From NCBI RefSeq assembly GCF_000518765.1, contig NZ_KI912494.1, forward strand, positions 45,649 through 109,648: DNA of 64,000 bases, read 5' to 3'. A program made the position numbers and the translations under genes. The stretch is from Ruminococcus flavefaciens ATCC 19208. Its GTDB lineage: Bacteria; Bacillota; Clostridia; Oscillospirales; Ruminococcaceae. The notes under the pieces were generated by a model, which was not told the origin of the DNA, made no database searches, and saw only the letters and a program-made list of their open reading frames with translations. Each line of letters begins with the position of its first letter. The stretch's first letter is position 1. This document shows, in pieces, positions 60,101 through 64,000 of this stretch.

Positions 60101-63100
60101 CAACGGTAATAAGGAAGAGTATAACGTTATTACAAACTATGGCGGCTGGACAAGATATATTCCAAAGTCACTTAACTCTGTTACTGTAACAGGCGGAACA
60201 AGAATTCCGAATTACGCATTTTATCGTATCGGCAGCGTAAAGAACATTTCTGTTCCAAAGACCATCAAATCATTCGGCAACTATTCATTTGCTGACTGTG
60301 TTTCACTTGAAAACGGTTATATGCCTGAGGGCGTTGTAAGTATCGGCAATTATGCGTTCAGCAATTGCGGAAGTGCTGCTTTCAAGACGGTCAGCTTCCC
60401 TACAACCCTTACATCTATCGGAAATTATGCATTCTCAGGCTGTAAAGGCCTTACAGGAATCACAGTTCCCAAGAATGTAAAGACAATCGGTGAATTTGCA
60501 TTCAATGATTGTTCAGCTATCAAGTATGCTGTTATTGAAGGCGGTGCTGACGGTATCGGCTCACATATCTTCAGCGGCTGTAAATCAATTGCTGAGCTCA
60601 CACTTCCTTTTGCGGGATTTGATGCAAAGTCAACTGATGATGCTAAGGTAACAAGTCAGATATCCACATACTTCCTTAACGGTAATGAGAAGGAGTATTA
60701 CGCTATAACAAACTATGGCGGCTGGACAAGATATATCCCTAATGCACTCAAGAAGATCAATATCACAGGCGGTAAGAGAATTTCCAACTATGCATTCTAT
60801 CGTCTCAGTGGTGTAGAATCTATTGTTATTCCCAAGAGCATAACCGAGATCGGTCACTATGCATTTGCAGATTGTACATCTATTACAAACGGTTATATAC
60901 CTGAAGGTGTTACAAGCATCGGCAATTATGCATTCAGCAATTGCGGCAATGCAGAGTTCAATGAGGTAAAATTCCCGACAACTCTTAAATCTATCGGTAA
61001 TTATGCATTCTCAGGCTGTGTCGGTCTTACAAGCATTACTGTTCCTAAGACTGTAACGACAATTGGTGAATTTGCATTCAATAACTGTTCATCAATAACA
61101 TCAGCTGTTATCTATGGCGGTGCTGACGGTATCGGCTCACATATCTTCAGCGGCTGTAAATCAATTGCTGAGCTCACACTTCCTTTTGCAGGATTTGATG
61201 AAGAGTCAAGTGATGATGCTAAGGTAACAAGTCAGATATCCACATACTTCCTTAACGGTAATGAGAAGGATTATTACGCTATAACAAACTATGGCGGCTG
61301 GACAAGATATATCCCTAATGTGCTCAAAAAGATCACTATTTTAGGCGGTACAAGAATTTCCAACTATGCATTCTACCGTCTCAGCGGTGTAGAATCAATA
61401 GTTATACCTGAGACTATTACCGAGATCGGTCACTATGCATTTGCAGGCTGTACATCTTTCAAAAATGCTTTTATACCGAAGGGTATTACAAGTATCGGTG
61501 ATTATGCATTCAGCGACTGCGGCAAGGCTGCATTTGGTGATGTTGATTTCCCGACAACTCTTAAATCCATCGGTAAGTATGCGTTCAATAACTGTAAGGG
61601 CCTTGGAGATATTGTTATACCTGATTCAGTAAATACTATAGGTGAATTCGCATTCAATGAGTGTTCATCAATAGAAAAAGCTGTTATTGACGGCGGTGCA
61701 GGCGGAATCGGATTACATATTTTCAGCGGCTGTAAATCAATTGCTGAGCTTTCACTTCCTTTTGCAGGATTAGATCCGAAGTCAGCTGATGATCCTGAGG
61801 TAACAAGTCAGATATCAAGTTACTTCCTTAACGGTAACGATAAGGAATATTACGTTATAACAAACTATGGCGGCTGGACAAGATACATTCCGAGAGCACT
61901 CAAAAAGATCACTATCAAAGACGGTACAAGAATTTCAAATTATGCATTCTATCGTCTCAATGGTGTAGAATCCATAACTATCCCAAGCAGCATTGTTGCT
62001 ATAGGCGATCATGCATTCGACGGCTGCTTATCACTTACAGACGGCTATATACCTGAAGGCGTTACAAGCATTGGTAATTATTCATTCAACAATTGCAGCA
62101 GCGCATTATTCAAGGATGTAAAGTTCCCGACAACGCTTACAAAGATAGGCGAGTATGCATTCTCAGGCTGTGTCGGTCTTACAAGCATTACTGTTCCCAA
62201 GACAGTAAAGACTATCGGTGCTTATGCATTCAATAACTGTTCATCACTTAAAACTGCTGTTATCTACGGCGGCGAAGATGGTATCGGAGTACATATTTTC
62301 AGTGGTTGTAAGTCAATAGCTGAGCTCACTTTACCATTTGCAGGCTCGTCTCTTGCTGCTGTAAATGCTGAAGATAGCAAGGAGCAGGTTTCAACATATT
62401 TCCTTAACGGTGATACAACAGATTATTACACTATATCAAACTATGGCGGATGGACAAGATATATTCCGAGATCACTCAAGAAGATCACGATACTCGGCGG
62501 CAAGAAGATACCTAATTATGCATTCTACCGTCTTACAGGTGTAAAAGAGATCATCATTCCTGATGACATTTCCTACATAGGAACATGTGCGTTTGCAGAG
62601 TGTTCGGAACTCAAGAGTGCGCCATTAACAAATGTTCTTACAGAAATCGGTGACAACGCATTCAACGGATGCAGATTAGCTGAGTTCAAGAGCGTTACAT
62701 TCCCTGATACACTTACATCTATCGGTGCACAGGCATTTGCAGACTGTGACGGCTTAACAGACATCACAGTACCTGACAGTGTTCAGAAAATCGGTGATTA
62801 CGCTTTCGTTAAGTGTGACAACCTCGTAAAGGCTGATATCTATGGCGGTGCTAACAGCATCGGAAATCATATCTTCAGTGAGTGCAGCACTATAGAGAGC
62901 ATGACGATCCCTTATGCAGGCTTCTCACTTAAAGATGTTGATGCTGAAGGAAGCACACAGCAGATATCCGGTTACTTCCTTAACGGAAACGATAAGGATT
63001 ATTACGTTATATCAAACTATGGCGGATGGACAAGATATATTCCTAAGTCATTAAAGACTGTTACAGTTTTAGGCGGAAAGCGTATTCCTAATTATGCATT

Positions 63101-64000
63101 CTACCGTATGAACGGCTTGGAAAAAATCAATGTTCCTGACGATATAACAACTATTGGTGTATCTGCATTTGAAGGCTGTACTTCACTTAAAAATTCAGTA
63201 ATCAAGGATACGCTTACATCTGTCGGAGACCGCGCATTTGTAAATTGCAGCGATGCTGATTTCAAGGATGTCAAGTTCTCAGACAGTTTAGAATCTATCG
63301 GTAAAAATGCATTCTCAAACTGTGACGGTCTTTTAAGTGTTGTAATTCCCGAGAATGTAAATTCTATCGGTGATTATGCATTTGAAAACTGTAACTCACT
63401 CAAGTCGGCTGATATCGCAGGCGATGATAAGGTGATAGGTTTACATATTTTCAGTGATTGTGATTCGATTGAGTCAATTTCACTTCCATTTGCAGGTTTT
63501 GATATTGCTTCAGTAAATAAAGATGGCAGCACTCAGCAGCTTTCAGATCTTTTCCTCAACGGAAACAAGGAGGAATATTTCACAGTAACCAATTATGGCG
63601 GCTGGACAAGATATATTCCTAAGTCTCTTAACACCATCACAGTTGACGGCGGCAAGAGAATTCCTAAGTATGCATTCTATAAGATGCTTGGTATTGAAGA
63701 TGTATATCTTCCTAAAGAGCTCACAAACATTGCTGATAATGCATTTAACGGCTGTGACGGTATAGAAAACGTTTATTATCCAAGTACAAGAGAAGACTGG
63801 GAGAAGAATGTTACTATCGGTGTAAACAACGAGGCAATTGACGGCAAGGTTAGATTCCTCGGTGAAGACTATACAACAACTTCAACTACAACTACTACAG
63901 GTACAAGCACAACTACTACAACATCAGCTACAACAACCTCCAAGACAACAACTTCAACAAGCAAAACTACAACATCAGCTACAACAACCTCCAAGACAAC
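57114..64000 (+). CDS. Giant BspA-like leucine-rich-repeat surface protein, 3' end outside window
   Basis: Open from the ATG at 57114 to the window edge: at least 2295 residues. AAGGAGG (57096-57102) precedes it. Layout: signal peptide about 1-37; N-terminal acidic domain about 40-340; a beta-rich domain about 345-630; an Ig/carboxypeptidase-like turn-rich segment (AVVKLDDKEKTIGGSGNATF); then from about residue 760 BspA-type LRRs of 23-24 residues (for example ITVPKNVKTIGEFAFNDCSA). From about residue 1000 the LRRs form an exactly periodic array of 192-residue blocks, each with YGGWTRYIP. The end is a Thr/Ser-rich linker (TTTSKTTTSTSKTTTS) of the type that precedes dockerins or anchors here. 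BspA-like LRR proteins mediate adhesion; the ligand is unknown. Confidence 0.9.
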   Translation, partial: MLRNRLIAGVLSAVMCTSAVLPNQAFNNAGREANAATTKEKPISGDFDIKSTNSLGNLLKQAAAKDEAQNPLAEKACNSQFQITALEFDSETGTVRVSSPQHTEAKIVVSFINDETSENVLSVETTVEAGELVNSELKIDASKLPQYYIVKAQLFDALNRPVGTSYTLSRYTKEIQEIIATDINDFDEEQVVNLDEDDTTNFLVLNDDTVKAESSEEQNTLVSADYDNNVFVFENADETVASLQEGELFFIQPDDDNIIAVNVENVEKDGDKVTVSGNDEDIEDAFEFIKIEGNGELSKAKIDTSTADEGVSFPNVDENGDVVINEDGSFDFEYEEPRNEAKYDVKISKTFSLDSILDPQTGDTRPNDPYYDGSVKRADKTSGSLTISLNFNFYKKFTTTNIEVTVKITPTLTITDGFSGSGFYESSSARNRSLSASIATILIPLSVPGTVVEVNPRVFVEFSGKITLTIKWDNIFGYINKNGKVEKPVQLFNEKNIDASLKITGEVYAGLELQIYFEVVSKHIAAIGIDAKAGLRVRAEADLGKIYEQYEKNMNEPPDKVIESGEGDWYHACKFCIKASTDFVVKVNLDLCVLRKKNTINLLELSINLPFLNLYFSSENGFGIGECDYNRFRATFNVISSSDGGYIPGAVVKLDDKEKTIGGSGNATFYCLPGTYSYSVTHNGKNLGSGQIVIKNSPIDKTIEADVKLDDKGNPDGYVPGIKHPDVTGAPVTKATTTKRVIVTGTLPALSSDKDEVIAETGSLGEHISYMLYPDGYLYACGYGDMYDFGSSPFRDPSIIKYVVIENTGDEEDGGIITSIGNNVFVNCSNMESVNLPQSIKRIGKNAFKNCSSFSTVSYDVYDYVQEKMVEIRYPEGKLVMPEAVTAIEDAAFCNCTLFNDIVIPKTVPEIGSYAFSGTSITEIEVPDTVKKIGDYVFSDCTSLKKAVIKNCADGMGNHIFSGCAAIEDITIPYMGHSLAAANEDGSTQQFSDFFLNGNKEEYNVITNYGGWTRYIPKSLNSVTVTGGTRIPNYAFYRIGSVKNISVPKTIKSFGNYSFADCVSLENGYMPEGVVSIGNYAFSNCGSAAFKTVSFPTTLTSIGNYAFSGCKGLTGITVPKNVKTIGEFAFNDCSAIKYAVIEGGADGIGSHIFSGCKSIAELTLPFAGFDAKSTDDAKVTSQISTYFLNGNEKEYYAITNYGGWTRYIPNALKKINITGGKRISNYAFYRLSGVESIVIPKSITEIGHYAFADCTSITNGYIPEGVTSIGNYAFSNCGNAEFNEVKFPTTLKSIGNYAFSGCVGLTSITVPKTVTTIGEFAFNNCSSITSAVIYGGADGIGSHIFSGCKSIAELTLPFAGFDEESSDDAKVTSQISTYFLNGNEKDYYAITNYGGWTRYIPNVLKKITILGGTRISNYAFYRLSGVESIVIPETITEIGHYAFAGCTSFKNAFIPKGITSIGDYAFSDCGKAAFGDVDFPTTLKSIGKYAFNNCKGLGDIVIPDSVNTIGEFAFNECSSIEKAVIDGGAGGIGLHIFSGCKSIAELSLPFAGLDPKSADDPEVTSQISSYFLNGNDKEYYVITNYGGWTRYIPRALKKITIKDGTRISNYAFYRLNGVESITIPSSIVAIGDHAFDGCLSLTDGYIPEGVTSIGNYSFNNCSSALFKDVKFPTTLTKIGEYAFSGCVGLTSITVPKTVKTIGAYAFNNCSSLKTAVIYGGEDGIGVHIFSGCKSIAELTLPFAGSSLAAVNAEDSKEQVSTYFLNGDTTDYYTISNYGGWTRYIPRSLKKITILGGKKIPNYAFYRLTGVKEIIIPDDISYIGTCAFAECSELKSAPLTNVLTEIGDNAFNGCRLAEFKSVTFPDTLTSIGAQAFADCDGLTDITVPDSVQKIGDYAFVKCDNLVKADIYGGANSIGNHIFSECSTIESMTIPYAGFSLKDVDAEGSTQQISGYFLNGNDKDYYVISNYGGWTRYIPKSLKTVTVLGGKRIPNYAFYRMNGLEKINVPDDITTIGVSAFEGCTSLKNSVIKDTLTSVGDRAFVNCSDADFKDVKFSDSLESIGKNAFSNCDGLLSVVIPENVNSIGDYAFENCNSLKSADIAGDDKVIGLHIFSDCDSIESISLPFAGFDIASVNKDGSTQQLSDLFLNGNKEEYFTVTNYGGWTRYIPKSLNTITVDGGKRIPKYAFYKMLGIEDVYLPKELTNIADNAFNGCDGIENVYYPSTREDWEKNVTIGVNNEAIDGKVRFLGEDYTTTSTTTTTGTSTTTTTSATTTSKTTTSTSKTTTSATTTSKT
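60141..63620 (+). repeat. Exact 576-bp tandem repeat array within the LRR gene
   Basis: The codons for YGGWTRYIP begin at 60141, 60717, 61293, 61869, 62445, 63021 and 63597: six consecutive intervals of exactly 576 bp (192 residues, eight 24-residue LRRs). The units are highly similar in DNA, especially 60500-61700, but not identical. Each unit also contains FSGCKS-type and FLNGN segments. Confidence 0.9.

Overview
The window looks like a chromosomal segment of a fibre-degrading Ruminococcus close to R. flavefaciens. The pointers are a family 11 xylanase joined by a very long Asn/Gln/Trp linker to a family 16 glucanase, four proteins with dockerin-type repeats (one a serpin, one an esterase, one a membrane anti-sigma-like protein), many Thr-rich linkers, and a Firmicutes sigma/anti-sigma repertoire. 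This assignment is from protein architecture only. I saw no tRNA, rRNA, CRISPR array, insertion sequence or prophage.

Layout. 1-9.8 kb: a partial lipoprotein, a lipoprotein xylanase, an ECF sigma/anti-sigma pair, a lipoprotein, then a dockerin protein divergent from a second sigma/membrane-sensor pair. 9.8-13.7 kb: two more paralogous ECF/anti-sigma pairs. 13.7-19.4 kb: housekeeping genes (HD hydrolase, acylphosphatase, flavodoxin-like protein, panB-panC-panD, U32-like protein). 19.8-22.8 kb: a Pro-rich secreted protein and a sigI-rsgI pair. 22.9-28.7 kb: acyl-CoA synthetase with an XRE-cupin regulator, a Zn/Mn-type ABC importer, and a small membrane protein. 28.7-35.5 kb: CotH-like lipoprotein, the bifunctional xylanase/glucanase, an acetyltransferase, a lipoprotein. 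35.8-44.7 kb: an ABC exporter / Ntn-hydrolase / two-component operon, then a PadR-DUF1700-DUF4097 operon. 44.9-53.2 kb: anti-sigma with dockerin plus its sigma factor, a dockerin esterase, a PASTA anti-sigma plus ECF pair, and a dockerin serpin. 53.6-64 kb: a diguanylate cyclase, a YczE-like membrane protein, a Fic toxin/antitoxin pair, and a giant LRR surface protein that runs off the end.

The dominant theme is envelope signalling. Seven sigma factors, each followed by a membrane partner with a large outer domain, occur in 64 kb. Three groups of promoter-like elements can be read directly: (i) a bipartite element with an exact 25-nt gap before four paralogous ECF operons and the first lipoprotein gene; (ii) a 31-nt element in inverted copies between a sigma operon and a dockerin protein whose outer domains match each other; (iii) an ACCCC-N18-CGTAA element before sigI and before the Pro-rich secreted protein. 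Together they suggest sensor-regulon circuits in which anti-sigma outer domains resemble the secreted proteins they control. The four paralogous anti-sigma proteins share a cytoplasmic/juxtamembrane module but carry unrelated outer domains, which may be an undescribed modular sensor family.
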